Source: Enterococcus saigonensis (GTDB lineage Bacteria > Bacillota > Bacilli > Lactobacillales > Enterococcaceae). From it: a stretch of DNA of 64,000 nucleotides. Each line of letters starts with the position of its first letter. Positions within the stretch are counted from its first letter, which is position 1. The notes under the pieces were generated by a model. It searched no databases. It had not been told where the DNA came from and saw only the letters and a program-made list of their open reading frames with translations. Below, one piece after another: positions 24,724 through 33,373 of the stretch. A program made the translations under genes and the position numbers. The stretch is from positions 62,001 to 126,000 of the forward strand of contig NZ_AP022822.1 of the NCBI RefSeq assembly GCF_011397115.1, read 5' to 3'.

Positions 24724-25830
24724 TTACCGTTTATTTTTGAAATACTTTAAGATACTATCTTGCAAAATTCCGGCAACGACAAAAATTAACCAAGAATAAC
24801 CCCATCCATTAAAAGCAAAAGACCAGATAAAATAAAGGACAACTACCGCTGGCCAATAAACAGTAGAAAAAATACCAACAATGGGTGCATTCTTCCCATA
24901 AATATGTTGACGAGCATTTGGACCGGGTTCATCTTCATCGGAAACAAAGATAGGACCGTTATCAAAACGCTTGTAGTAGGCTTGGACGATACTCCCATAA
25001 ATAATTAGAAAAGCACCTAAGCCGGCGGTAATTAAAAATAAGGCAATACCAAAATTTTCATTGTATTGAAAAATAAAAATCGGAACAAAAGAGACAATAC
25101 ATAGGAAAATGCCAACGATTAAAGAAAAACTGAAGCTTTTTTGGTACTGTTGGGCGTACATTTTCCCTGTTGCACGGACTTCTTTGGCGATGGGGCGATC
25201 ATCCAATTCTTTATGGCTGTGACTAAATTTCATTCCTCCGGTAATAAGCATAACGACCCCTACTGCGACGAGTAAAAAGAAACTGGCTAAACTAAGACCA
25301 TCAGCCCCATTACCAGCCAAAAAGATAAGGGAAGCAATTGCCACAACACAAAGTAAGACACCACTGGCAATAAAAAGGGCGAATTGGCGAATCATGCGCC
25401 AATAATCCTCTGCCTCTGCTAATGTAATCGGCTTTGCATAGGAAATTTGCTCCTCTTTTGACAGGTATTCATCCATCTCATCTTCCTGACTGTCAAAATT
25501 TTCATGATTTGCACGCCAAGCAGCTTTGGAAAAATCTTCTTCATCAAAATTAAAATCATCATCCAGAAAATCTTGTTCTTGCCTTGTTTGTTTCCTCGAG
25601 CCACTATTTGGCACAGCGCGCTGAACACCTAGTTCTTCAAGTAATTCATCAATTGAGCCAAACTCGGTAATAACGGCTCCGATTGCTTCGTGTTCATTTT
25701 TTCCCTCAGCGATTAATTCGTGATAGTGATCTTCCATCAATGCCAATAAATCTTCTTTGGCTTTTTTTGTTTCCGGGGTGATGGGGACATTCAAAAACAA
25801 ACTATCTAAATATTCCGCGATAATTTTCAT
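24724..25830 (-). CDS. Membrane protein with permease-prefix domain, PadR partner
   Basis: A 368-residue protein. Residues about 1-70 are the helical domain found next to PadR regulators (permease prefix domain 1: YLDSLFLNVP...ALMEDHYHELIAEGKNEHEAI), then an acidic linker rich in Asp, Glu and Phe (about 75-135) and six to seven membrane segments. The Met at 25830 is chosen because CAAGGAGG lies just before it. The longer frame up to 25887 has no such site. It lies downstream of a PadR gene on the same strand, the common pairing for envelope-stress or antimicrobial responses. Precise function is unknown. Confidence 0.75.
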   Translation of the reverse strand: MKIIAEYLDSLFLNVPITPETKKAKEDLLALMEDHYHELIAEGKNEHEAIGAVITEFGSIDELLEELGVQRAVPNSGSRKQTRQEQDFLDDDFNFDEEDFSKAAWRANHENFDSQEDEMDEYLSKEEQISYAKPITLAEAEDYWRMIRQFALFIASGVLLCVVAIASLIFLAGNGADGLSLASFFLLVAVGVVMLITGGMKFSHSHKELDDRPIAKEVRATGKMYAQQYQKSFSFSLIVGIFLCIVSFVPIFIFQYNENFGIALFLITAGLGAFLIIYGSIVQAYYKRFDNGPIFVSDEDEPGPNARQHIYGKNAPIVGIFSTVYWPAVVVLYFIWSFAFNGWGYSWLIFVVAGILQDSILKYFKNKR

Positions 25831-26071
25831 TTTTATTCCTCCTTGTGTGTTTGTTGCTAGTCTTTTGTTGGTAAGTAAACTGTTCACGGCAACGTAATTG
25901 TTTTTGACGTAGCGGGATTTTTTATTCAGACGAACAACAAGATACGCGTTTTAAATCCAAGCTGTTTAAATACTAGTTAAGTGTAAAATCAAAAAATCGT
26001 TTATTTTCAACGAAACTTGAATAGCTTTCATAATCTTGGTTGTTGGGAGCAGCAGATAGACCAAAAATAAA

Positions 26072-26398
26072 TTACGTGTCGATTAAAAAGCGATCTACGA
26101 CTTTTTTAGTCTGTTCCCATTCGGCAATTTTTTCTGCCAAAGCGTTTTTTCCGGCTTCGGTAATGGCATAGTAGGTCCGTTTTTTTCCATGAGTAACTTC
26201 ACCTGGATAAGAAGTAATCAGACCTTGTTTTCCTAAACGGGTAAAGGCAGAATAAAGGGTTGTTTCTTTGATGACATAGATTTCATCAGTGCGTTCTTTA
26301 ATTTCTTTTGAAATCGCATAACCATAGGAATCACCTTCAGCCAAAATAGTTAAAATAATCGCGTCGTTGTATCCACGAATGCCATCACTTGAAATCAT
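26072..26398 (-). CDS. PadR family transcriptional regulator
   Basis: A 108-residue winged-helix repressor. The family pattern is visible: ILTILAEGDSYGYAISKEIKE, KETTLYSAFTRLGKQGLI, GKKRTYYAITEAGKNAL. The start has AAAGGTGGTGACAC before it. A perfect 17-bp inverted repeat sits 19-72 bases upstream and brackets a TATTAT-like -10 box, as expected of an autoregulated repressor. It is followed 241 bases later by its membrane-protein partner. The signal sensed is not apparent. Confidence 0.92.
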   Translation of the reverse strand: MISSDGIRGYNDAIILTILAEGDSYGYAISKEIKERTDEIYVIKETTLYSAFTRLGKQGLITSYPGEVTHGKKRTYYAITEAGKNALAEKIAEWEQTKKVVDRFLIDT

Positions 26399-26417
26399 TG
26401 TGTCACCACCTTTTAAA

Positions 26418-26470
26418 TTACTTCATCTGTCGTAATAATAATAGCATGTTTACTACGACAGATGAAGTAA
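26418..26470. promoter_or_regulatory. Perfect 17-bp inverted repeat, probable PadR operator
   Basis: TTACTTCATCTGTCGTA (26418-26434) and its exact reverse complement (26454-26470) are separated by 19 bases that contain TATTATTATT on the minus strand, a likely -10 region for padR. Half-sites flanking a promoter fit repression by a dimeric regulator. Confidence 0.6.
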
Positions 26471-26585
26471 AAAAAATGAATTTTATAAAAATCAGTCGCA
26501 AGTCTGATTTTCCTTTGACAAACAGCGTGTTTTTTTCGTTGTTATAGTGAGAGATAACTTGGCAAGGTACTGTACTATATTAAGA

Positions 26586-26615
26586 TGTTTTGCGTAATAG
26601 TTATTACGCAAAACA
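26586..26615. promoter_or_regulatory. Near-perfect 30-bp palindrome
   Basis: TGTTTTGCGTAATA, GT, TATTACGCAAAACA: 14-bp arms around a two-base centre. A further half-like copy, ATTGCGTAAAAG, lies at 26642-26653 just before the ribosome site of the next gene. It could be an operator or a small RNA hairpin. Confidence 0.45.
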
Positions 26616-26672
26616 AATTACAAGATTTTTTAATAAAATGAAATTGCGTAAAAGAAAGGAGTCACAAAACAG

Positions 26673-27161
26673 ATGGATATTCCTTTTTCTGATAAACAAG
26701 TCTTTTGTCTAAGTGCTAAAAACCTAACCAAATACATTAAAACGTATTACAAAGACGATAACTTTGATGAAATTATTTATGTGCAGTTATTGAAATGCTT
26801 TCAACTACGAGAATGTTTAGCAAAAACGATAGAATTTCCCCGCGCTTGTTTTGCAGTAGAGTTGGCAGAAATTTATGCCCACGCGAAATGGAATCTTTGG
26901 CAACTTAAATTTTTTTATGATTTAAAGCATTTTTTTGCGCGCCAAGATTGGCTGATGTTGATGAAATGTTATAGGGTAAAAGTGAAGCAATTGGGTTTAG
27001 CTGTGTTAAATTATTTGAAGCTAACGCAAAGTAATTTCAGTAGTGCAAAGCAAGTTTTAACAGGCAGATTTTTTATTGTTCAATTTAATGTTCGTGTTTT
27101 AGTCGATTTAAAGAATAAATTAAAATCATTATTCGATAATAAGTTGAATAATTCCAGTTAA
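26673..27161 (+). CDS. Hypothetical protein, Lys/Leu/Phe-rich
   Basis: A 162-residue basic protein of unknown function with AAAGGAGTCAC eleven bases before ATG. It is largely helical with many aromatic residues (LWQLKFFYDLKHFFARQDWLML) but has no clear membrane segment or motif. The gene sits alone between the palindrome at 26586-26615 and purA, 47 bases ahead of purA, and may share its transcript. I do not recognise it. Confidence 0.6.
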   Translation: MDIPFSDKQVFCLSAKNLTKYIKTYYKDDNFDEIIYVQLLKCFQLRECLAKTIEFPRACFAVELAEIYAHAKWNLWQLKFFYDLKHFFARQDWLMLMKCYRVKVKQLGLAVLNYLKLTQSNFSSAKQVLTGRFFIVQFNVRVLVDLKNKLKSLFDNKLNNSS

Positions 27162-27208
27162 CCTGATACAATAGTTCAGGATTGAATAAAAGAAAATGAG
27201 GTGTTCGT

Positions 27209-28501
27209 ATGTCATCAGTAGTAGTTGTGGGGACACAATGGGGCGACGAAGGAAAAGGAAAGATCACTGACTTTTTAAGTGAAAATGCAGAAGTTATCGC
27301 ACGTTATCAAGGTGGCGATAATGCTGGACACACAATCAAATTTGATGGTGTGACATATAAATTACATTTAATTCCCTCAGGTATTTTTTATCGGGAAAAA
27401 ATCAGTGTAATCGGTAACGGTGTCGTTGTGAACCCGAAATCATTGGTGCAAGAACTGGCTTATTTAAAAGAACACGGTGTTGCTACTGACAATTTACGCA
27501 TTTCAGATCGCGCCCACGTTATTTTGCCTTACCATATCAAATTAGACCAATTGCAAGAAGATGCAAAAGGGGATAATAAAATCGGGACAACAATTAAAGG
27601 TATCGGTCCAGCTTATATGGATAAAGCAGCACGGGTTGGGATTCGGATTGCAGATTTATTAGATAAAGAAATTTTTGAAGAACGCTTACGGATCAACTTA
27701 GAAGATAAAAACCGTCAATTTACTAAAATGTTCGACAGTGAAGCGATGGATTTTGCGGATATTTTTGAAGAATATTATGCCTATGGGCAAGAAATTAAAA
27801 AATATGTGACCGATACTTCGGTTATTCTAAACGATGCGCTAGATGCAGGTAAACGCGTGCTATTTGAAGGTGCACAAGGGGTTATGTTAGATATTGACCA
27901 AGGAACATACCCATTTGTAACGTCATCAAATCCTGTTGCCGGTGGTGTAACGATTGGTTCTGGGGTTGGTCCTTCAAAAATCAATAAAGTTGTTGGGGTC
28001 TGCAAAGCGTATACTTCTCGTGTGGGCGACGGTCCATTCCCAACAGAATTATTTGATGAAACTGGGGAACAAATTCGTGAAGTTGGTCGCGAATACGGCA
28101 CGACTACTGGCCGTCCACGACGGGTAGGTTGGTTTGATTCTGTCGTGATGCGTCACAGTAAACGTGTTTCAGGGATTACCAACTTATCATTGAACTCTAT
28201 TGATGTTTTAAGTGGCCTTGAAACTGTGAAAATTTGTACAGCTTACGAGTTGGACGGTGAATTAATTTACCATTATCCTGCAAGTTTGAAAGAATTAAAC
28301 CGCTGTAAGCCAGTATATGAGGAATTACCAGGCTGGTCTGAAGATATTACAAACTGCAAAGATTTAAGCGAATTACCAGAAAATGCCCGCAATTATGTGC
28401 GTCGTATTTCTGAGTTAGTTGGCGTACGTATCTCAACATTTTCTGTTGGACCAGACCGTAACCAAACAAATATTTTGGAAAGTGTCTGGGCACAGATTTA
28501 A
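27209..28501 (+). CDS. purA: Adenylosuccinate synthetase
   Basis: A 430-residue enzyme joining IMP and aspartate with GTP to make adenylosuccinate, first step from IMP to AMP, in the cytoplasm. The P-loop is at the extreme N-terminus (VGTQWGDEGKGKITD), with GGDNAGHT, GTTIKGIGPAY, FEGAQGVMLDID and TTGRPRRVGWFD following in the family order. Length is standard. GAGGTGTTCGT precedes ATG at 27209. A strong terminator follows, and the gene upstream is of unknown function. PurR boxes were not seen. Confidence 0.98.
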   Translation: MSSVVVVGTQWGDEGKGKITDFLSENAEVIARYQGGDNAGHTIKFDGVTYKLHLIPSGIFYREKISVIGNGVVVNPKSLVQELAYLKEHGVATDNLRISDRAHVILPYHIKLDQLQEDAKGDNKIGTTIKGIGPAYMDKAARVGIRIADLLDKEIFEERLRINLEDKNRQFTKMFDSEAMDFADIFEEYYAYGQEIKKYVTDTSVILNDALDAGKRVLFEGAQGVMLDIDQGTYPFVTSSNPVAGGVTIGSGVGPSKINKVVGVCKAYTSRVGDGPFPTELFDETGEQIREVGREYGTTTGRPRRVGWFDSVVMRHSKRVSGITNLSLNSIDVLSGLETVKICTAYELDGELIYHYPASLKELNRCKPVYEELPGWSEDITNCKDLSELPENARNYVRRISELVGVRISTFSVGPDRNQTNILESVWAQI

Positions 28502-28512
28502 GTTCTTTTAAT

Positions 28513-28558
28513 AAAAAAGACATCCGCTCTTGAATCAAGGGGTGGATGTCTTTTTTTC
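28513..28558 (+). terminator. Terminator after purA
   Basis: AAAGACATCC-GC (28516-28527) pairs with G-GGATGTCTTT (28541-28553), followed by a T-run. Confidence 0.85.
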
Positions 28559-28623
28559 TTTTTAAATAGCGTATTTTTATCATCGTCTGAGTGCAAAACT
28601 TTGTACAGAGATATAAATCTTTT

Positions 28624-29325
28624 TTATAAAGAATCAATCTTACTGCAATAATAATCCCATCTTTTGTAAGATTGTATAAATTCAACCGGTTTTCCGTTTT
28701 CTAAAAAAGTAGTACGTTCAACGAAACTTGTAGGACTTTTATCATCAATACATAGTAATTGTGCCATAGGATTAGGCGTTGGAAAACATATTTTGTAATA
28801 TTCTACTGAAGGGGCTGTAGTCAAATGCAAACCATAATCTTCTCGCATTTTGTCGTAGATTGAAATAAATCGTTCGGGATGTTTAACGTCATCTTCACTT
28901 ATATAGCGAGAGGAAAGATAAGAATATTGCAAGAAAAAAGGGACACCATTACTTTTTCGTAGTCTTTCAAAGCGATAGATAGTTTCTGTATCTGAAACAC
29001 TTAGAATAGATTTTATTCGATTATCGCTTGATTTTGAAATAGAAATAACTTCAACTGATGTTTCTTGATCTGGAAACAGCTCGATGTCTGTGAAGTGGAC
29101 TGTTTGTCCCAATTTTCCTTTAGAAACAAAACGGCCTTTTCCTTGAATGCTAAATAAATAACCCTCATTTACTAATTCTTTTAAAGCGCGAATGACAGTT
29201 ATTGAACTCACATTATACATTTTAGTTAATTCAGATTCAGAATAAAATTGGTCACCAGGTTCGAATTCTCCAAGACGTATTTTTTGGAGCAAATCATTTT
29301 TTATTTTCAAATATTTAGGTTGCAT
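28624..29325 (-). CDS. GntR/HutC-type regulator of the sulfated-galactoside locus
   Basis: A 233-residue regulator with an N-terminal GntR winged helix (residues about 3-70, GDQFYSESELTKMYNVSSIT) and a C-terminal UTRA ligand-binding domain (about 90-230, YRFERLRKSNGVPFFLQYSY). Such proteins sense a phosphorylated sugar. It is divergent from the GH35-PTS-sulfatase operon, and two similar palindromes (29373-29386 and 29460-29477) in the 170-base gap are its probable operators. The second overlaps the operon promoter. The start has AGGAG about ten bases upstream in the reverse strand. Confidence 0.9.
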   Translation of the reverse strand: MQPKYLKIKNDLLQKIRLGEFEPGDQFYSESELTKMYNVSSITVIRALKELVNEGYLFSIQGKGRFVSKGKLGQTVHFTDIELFPDQETSVEVISISKSSDNRIKSILSVSDTETIYRFERLRKSNGVPFFLQYSYLSSRYISEDDVKHPERFISIYDKMREDYGLHLTTAPSVEYYKICFPTPNPMAQLLCIDDKSPTSFVERTTFLENGKPVEFIQSYKRWDYYCSKIDSL

Positions 29326-29372
29326 GAGCTTCTATCTCCTGAAAGCAAGTTATTTTATTTATATAGTATGCA

Positions 29373-29386
29373 CTTAGTATATTAAG
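29373..29386. promoter_or_regulatory. GntR operator candidate 1
   Basis: CTTAGTATATTAAG, a palindrome with one mismatched pair, 48 bases upstream of the regulator start. It resembles the core of the site at 29460-29477. Confidence 0.5.
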
Positions 29387-29432
29387 ATTATAACATATTT
29401 TTGTACAAGGTACATTATTTTATTTTTTTATA

Positions 29433-29461
29433 TTGTAAACGTTTCATCTAAATGTTATTAT
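29433..29461 (+). promoter_or_regulatory. Promoter of the GH35-PTS-sulfatase operon
   Basis: TTGTAA (29433-29438), 17 bases, TATTAT (29456-29461). The spacer start carries TGTAAACGTTTCA, a cre-like sequence that is one base shorter than the consensus, so CcpA control is possible but weakly supported. Confidence 0.5.
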
Positions 29462-29477
29462 CTTAATATATTAAGAT
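29460..29477. promoter_or_regulatory. GntR operator candidate 2
   Basis: ATCTTAATATATTAAGAT is a perfect 18-bp palindrome that overlaps the last bases of the -10 box and covers the expected transcription start, a classic repressor position. Confidence 0.6.
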
Positions 29478-29495
29478 GAGAAGTAAGGAGAGAAT

Positions 29496-31268
29496 ATGAA
29501 TTCTATTGAAATAAAACAAGACTTTATCATAAATGAAAAAAAGACAAAAATTATCTCAGGAGCTGTACATTATTTCAGAATTGTAGAAGAATACTGGGGA
29601 TACGCGCTGGATTGCTTAAAAGAAGTTGGGTGTAATACGGTAGAAACATATATTCCATGGAATTATCATGAGATGTATGAAGGAGATTTTGATTTTGAAT
29701 CTTATGGGCATGACCTGATAAAGTTCATCAAAGAAGCGGAAAAGCGAAATCTATTTGTCATTTTGAGACCCTCACCTTATATTTGTGCAGAATGGGAATT
29801 TGGCGGATTACCATTTTGGTTATTAGAAAAAAATTGTAAAATCCGTAGTAGTGATCCGTTATTTATTGAATATGTAGAAAGATATTTTGACATTCTACTG
29901 CCAAAATTAAAAGAATACCAATGGACAGAAAATGGACCTGTAATCATGATGCAATTAGAAAATGAATATGGTTCATATGGAAACGACAAAGAGTATTTAT
30001 CTGAAATTTTACGCATTATGAAAAAATATATCGACGTACCAATTTTCACATCCGATGGATCGTGGAAAGAGGCTTTAACTGCAGGATCGTTGCTAGAAAA
30101 GAGTGTTTTTCCTACGGGAAATTTCGGATCAAATGCGATTAAAAATGTAAAAAATTTAGTTGAATTTATGGAAGAAAATAAGATTGAAGCGCCTATTATG
30201 TGTATGGAATTTTGGGATGGCTGGTTTAATCGTTGGGATGAAGAAATTATTCGCAGAGACCCTCAGGAGTTAAAAAGCGCAGTAGAGGAAATGTACAATC
30301 TGGGAAGTTTAAATCTTTATATGTTCCAAGGGGGAACAAACTTTGGTTTTATGAATGGTTGCTCAGCGCGGGGTACCAATGATTTACATCAGATTACATC
30401 ATATGACTACGATGCTGTTTTAACAGAATGGGGTGATAAAACAGAAAAATTTCATTTACTTCAGTCGTTATTTTCAAATGAAGTAAAAAGTGAAGTTACT
30501 AAAAGTCACACCAAAAAAGCATTTAAGCGTGTTAAATATATAGGCGCAGCATCCTTGTTTGAAAACCTTGAAACTGTTAGTCGAGTTTCAAAAAATAAAT
30601 GGCCGCTATCTATGGAGAAGTTAGGTCAAGGGTACGGTTACATCGCTTATAAGTCTAATATCGGGCCAAAAAGACATTTAGAGAAAGTCCGAGTGATTGA
30701 AGCAAGTGACCGGGCTAAAATTTATGTGAATAATAAAGAAATAGCTACGCAGTATAAAAAAGAGATTGGCACGGAATTATCCGTAGACTTATCACGTGAA
30801 GAAGATAATGAGCTAATAATTCTTATGGAAAATATGGGGCGTGTAAATTATGGTTCTAAATTATTAGCTCCTACACAACGAAAAGGAATTCGTGGTGGCG
30901 TTATGTTGGATTTACACTTCCATTCAGAATGGACACATTATTGTATTGACGTAGAAAAATCAACTCAATTAAATTACGAAAATTTCACAGGAATAGGTCC
31001 TTCTTTTTACAAATTTGAATTATTTGTGGATGAACCAGCAGATACGTTTGTCGATTGTCGGGGATGGGGCAAAGGCTGTTTATTAGTAAATGGATTTAAT
31101 TTAGGGCGTTTTTGGGAAGTGGGACCAACTGGTTATTTATATTTACCAGCTCCACTTTTAAAAGCGGGTGTAAATGAAATCATAGTATTTGAAACAGAAG
31201 GAAAATTCAATAATGAATTGAAATTCTCAAAAGAGCCAATTTATATTGAGATAGGAGAGAAGAGATAA
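29496..31268 (+). CDS. GH35 beta-galactosidase (BgaC type)
   Basis: A 590-residue GH35 enzyme that hydrolyses terminal beta-galactose, typically beta-1,3-linked to GlcNAc in the cytoplasmic BgaC group. The acid/base is Glu157 in MMQLENEYGSYG and the nucleophile Glu238 in MCMEFWDGWF. SGAVHYFRI near residue 25 and FMNGCSARG follow the family. C-terminal jelly-roll domains include the CRGWGKGCLLVNGFNLGRFW signature. No signal peptide or anchor is seen, so it acts on sugars imported by the PTS encoded next. AAGGAGAGAAT precedes ATG. First gene of the operon with PTS and sulfatase. Confidence 0.92.
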   Translation: MNSIEIKQDFIINEKKTKIISGAVHYFRIVEEYWGYALDCLKEVGCNTVETYIPWNYHEMYEGDFDFESYGHDLIKFIKEAEKRNLFVILRPSPYICAEWEFGGLPFWLLEKNCKIRSSDPLFIEYVERYFDILLPKLKEYQWTENGPVIMMQLENEYGSYGNDKEYLSEILRIMKKYIDVPIFTSDGSWKEALTAGSLLEKSVFPTGNFGSNAIKNVKNLVEFMEENKIEAPIMCMEFWDGWFNRWDEEIIRRDPQELKSAVEEMYNLGSLNLYMFQGGTNFGFMNGCSARGTNDLHQITSYDYDAVLTEWGDKTEKFHLLQSLFSNEVKSEVTKSHTKKAFKRVKYIGAASLFENLETVSRVSKNKWPLSMEKLGQGYGYIAYKSNIGPKRHLEKVRVIEASDRAKIYVNNKEIATQYKKEIGTELSVDLSREEDNELIILMENMGRVNYGSKLLAPTQRKGIRGGVMLDLHFHSEWTHYCIDVEKSTQLNYENFTGIGPSFYKFELFVDEPADTFVDCRGWGKGCLLVNGFNLGRFWEVGPTGYLYLPAPLLKAGVNEIIVFETEGKFNNELKFSKEPIYIEIGEKR

Positions 31269-31756
31269 TGGGAATTGAAAATGTGCGAATTGATGAAAGA
31301 CTGATCCATGGACAGGTGGCAAATATGTGGACAAATTATTTGCAGGCAACACGTATTATGGTAGTGGACAATGAGGCAGCAAAAAGTGATATAGCAAAAT
31401 CTTCATTAAAATTAGCTACTCCAGCTGGTGTTGCATTAAGTGTCTTGTCTATAGATAAGGCAGCTGCCAATATCAATAGTGGTCGTTATAATCAACAACG
31501 AGTTTTTCTTATCGTTAAAAAGCCAGAAACATTATTGGACTTAGTAAAACTTGGTGTGCATTTACCTACTATTACAGTTGGAAATATGTCAAAAAAAGAA
31601 GGTACAAAACAGCTCACTAAATCTGTACATGTCAGCAAAACAGATGTAGAGGCCTTAAAAGAAGTACAAAAAACGACCGAAATAGTGGTACAGATGGTAC
31701 CAAATGAGACAAAATACACTCTTGATGAACTTTTACTTAAGGAGGGAGCCGTATAA
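31268..31756 (+). CDS. PTS IIB component, mannose family
   Basis: A 162-residue phosphocarrier of the mannose/sorbose PTS family. The phosphorylated His14 lies in the signature RIDERLIHGQVANMW. It overlaps GH35 by one base and the IIC start by one base, so it is tightly coupled. It transfers phosphate to the sugar entering through IIC/IID. S. pneumoniae has a comparable bgaC-PTS operon for host galactosides, which supports a glycan substrate. Confidence 0.93.
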   Translation: MGIENVRIDERLIHGQVANMWTNYLQATRIMVVDNEAAKSDIAKSSLKLATPAGVALSVLSIDKAAANINSGRYNQQRVFLIVKKPETLLDLVKLGVHLPTITVGNMSKKEGTKQLTKSVHVSKTDVEALKEVQKTTEIVVQMVPNETKYTLDELLLKEGAV

Positions 31757-32568
31757 TGGAATTATCAGTAGTTCAGCTGATTCTCTTAGTATCGCTCGCC
31801 TATTTTACTGGAATTGATCCTTTGTTTGCGATGCTTCAAACGAATAAACCTATTATTGCAGGAATGTTTGCAGGGCTTATTATGGGAGATTTGAAGACAG
31901 GTCTTTTAGTTGGAGCAACGCTCCAATTAATGGTATTAGGAGTTGGAACTTATGGGGGAGCTTCTATCCCTGATTTTGCTTCCGGTGCAATTATCGGTAC
32001 TGTTTTTGGTGTTTTAAGTGGGAAAGGACTTGAATTTGCGATTGGCTTATCTGTACCGGTGGGATTGATGTTAGTACAGTTAGATGTTTTAGCGCGTTTT
32101 GTAACAGTTTTCTTCTTACATCGCATTGAAAAACATGTCGAAGAAGATAATATTAAAGCAATCAATAGAGAAGCGCTCTTAAGTACAATCCCTTTTGGTC
32201 TATCTCGAGCGTTACCTGTAGGATTGGCCTTAATTTTTGGCGATAGTTTAGTGAAAACGATTGTTGATTTTGCTCCAGATTGGTTAATGGGCGGTCTGAA
32301 AATCGCCGGGGGAGTTTTACCTGTGGTAGGTATTGCTATTTTATTACGTTATTTACCAGTGAAAAAATTTTTCCCATTCCTTTTAATTGGCTTTTTTACT
32401 GCGGCATATCTAAAAGTCCCTATGATGGGAGCAGCTATTTTAGGGGCAGCGATGGCCTTGATTTATTACAAAGTTATCTCTGTACCAAAAACACAGCAAG
32501 TAGTAACTACTGGATCTCAAGTAGCACAAACTAACTTTGAAGTAGGAGATGACGAAGATGAGCTTTGA
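31756..32568 (+). CDS. PTS IIC component, mannose family
   Basis: A 270-residue membrane subunit of the mannose/sorbose PTS family with about eight hydrophobic segments and the typical Gly-rich motifs (GLIMGDLKTGLLVGATLQLM, GTYGGASIPDFASG). It forms the sugar channel with the IID protein whose gene overlaps by 11 bases. The C-terminus is an acidic cytoplasmic tail. Confidence 0.93.
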   Translation: MELSVVQLILLVSLAYFTGIDPLFAMLQTNKPIIAGMFAGLIMGDLKTGLLVGATLQLMVLGVGTYGGASIPDFASGAIIGTVFGVLSGKGLEFAIGLSVPVGLMLVQLDVLARFVTVFFLHRIEKHVEEDNIKAINREALLSTIPFGLSRALPVGLALIFGDSLVKTIVDFAPDWLMGGLKIAGGVLPVVGIAILLRYLPVKKFFPFLLIGFFTAAYLKVPMMGAAILGAAMALIYYKVISVPKTQQVVTTGSQVAQTNFEVGDDEDEL

Positions 32569-33364
32569 AACTACAAAGAAATTATCAAAAAAAGATTTGC
32601 AAAGAGTTAATTGGCGATATTTACTAGCAGGCCAAATTGGTTGGAACTACGAAAGAATGATGAGTATCGCTTATACGCGTGCGTTATTGCCAGCTTTAGA
32701 AAAATTATATCCCGATAAAAGCGAAAGAAAAGAAATGTTGCAAACACAACTTCAATTTTTTAATACTGGTCCGCATTTAGCAACTTTGATTATGGGAATA
32801 GATTTGGCGATAGAAGAAGACGAAGGAATAAAATCTAAAGATACGATTATTGGGTTAAAAACAGGATTGATGGGACCTTTTGCTGCAATTGGTGATTCTT
32901 TATTTGGCGCAATTATTCCTACTATCATGGGATCAGTTGCTGCTTATATGGGACTAGAAGGTAGTCCAATTGGTGCCGTTTTATGGCTGATTTTAAGTAT
33001 TGCTATTGTATTTTTGCGCTACCCGTTATTATTTATTGGCTACAAACAAGGTACAAAATTAGTATCATCCATGAGCAATACATTAAAAGCAATTACAGAA
33101 TCTGCAACTTTATTAGGGATTACTGTTGTGGGCGCACTAATTCCTACAGTAGTTAATGCTAAAATGCCACTGGAGTATAAATCTGGCGATGTTGTCTTAA
33201 AAATGCAAGATATGTTAGATCAAATTTTGCCTGCAATGATTCCTGTTTTGTTAGTGGCACTTGCGTATTGGTTATTGGGCTTAAAGAAAATGAATTCCAC
33301 ACGTGTCATTTGGTTTATGATGATTCTTTCCATTGTTTTGTATAATTTACACTTACTAGGATAG
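32558..33364 (+). CDS. PTS IID component, mannose family
   Basis: A 268-residue membrane subunit of the mannose PTS family. Family features: LLAGQIGWNYERMMSIAYTR near the N-terminus, FFNTGPHLATLIMG, and IGDSLFGAIIPTIMGSVAAY. The ATG at 32558 is preferred over one at 32549 because TAGGAG lies at 32543-32548, giving normal spacing only for the former. It works with IIC as the permease and with the IIA gene placed after the sulfatase. Confidence 0.92.
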   Translation: MSFETTKKLSKKDLQRVNWRYLLAGQIGWNYERMMSIAYTRALLPALEKLYPDKSERKEMLQTQLQFFNTGPHLATLIMGIDLAIEEDEGIKSKDTIIGLKTGLMGPFAAIGDSLFGAIIPTIMGSVAAYMGLEGSPIGAVLWLILSIAIVFLRYPLLFIGYKQGTKLVSSMSNTLKAITESATLLGITVVGALIPTVVNAKMPLEYKSGDVVLKMQDMLDQILPAMIPVLLVALAYWLLGLKKMNSTRVIWFMMILSIVLYNLHLLG

Positions 33365-33373
33365 GTGAAAGAA

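Noticed and set aside
29434..29446. TGTAAACGTTTCA as a full cre site at the GH35 promoter
   Set aside because: It lacks one base of the 14-base consensus and the right half does not align, so it is mentioned only as cre-like within the promoter entry.
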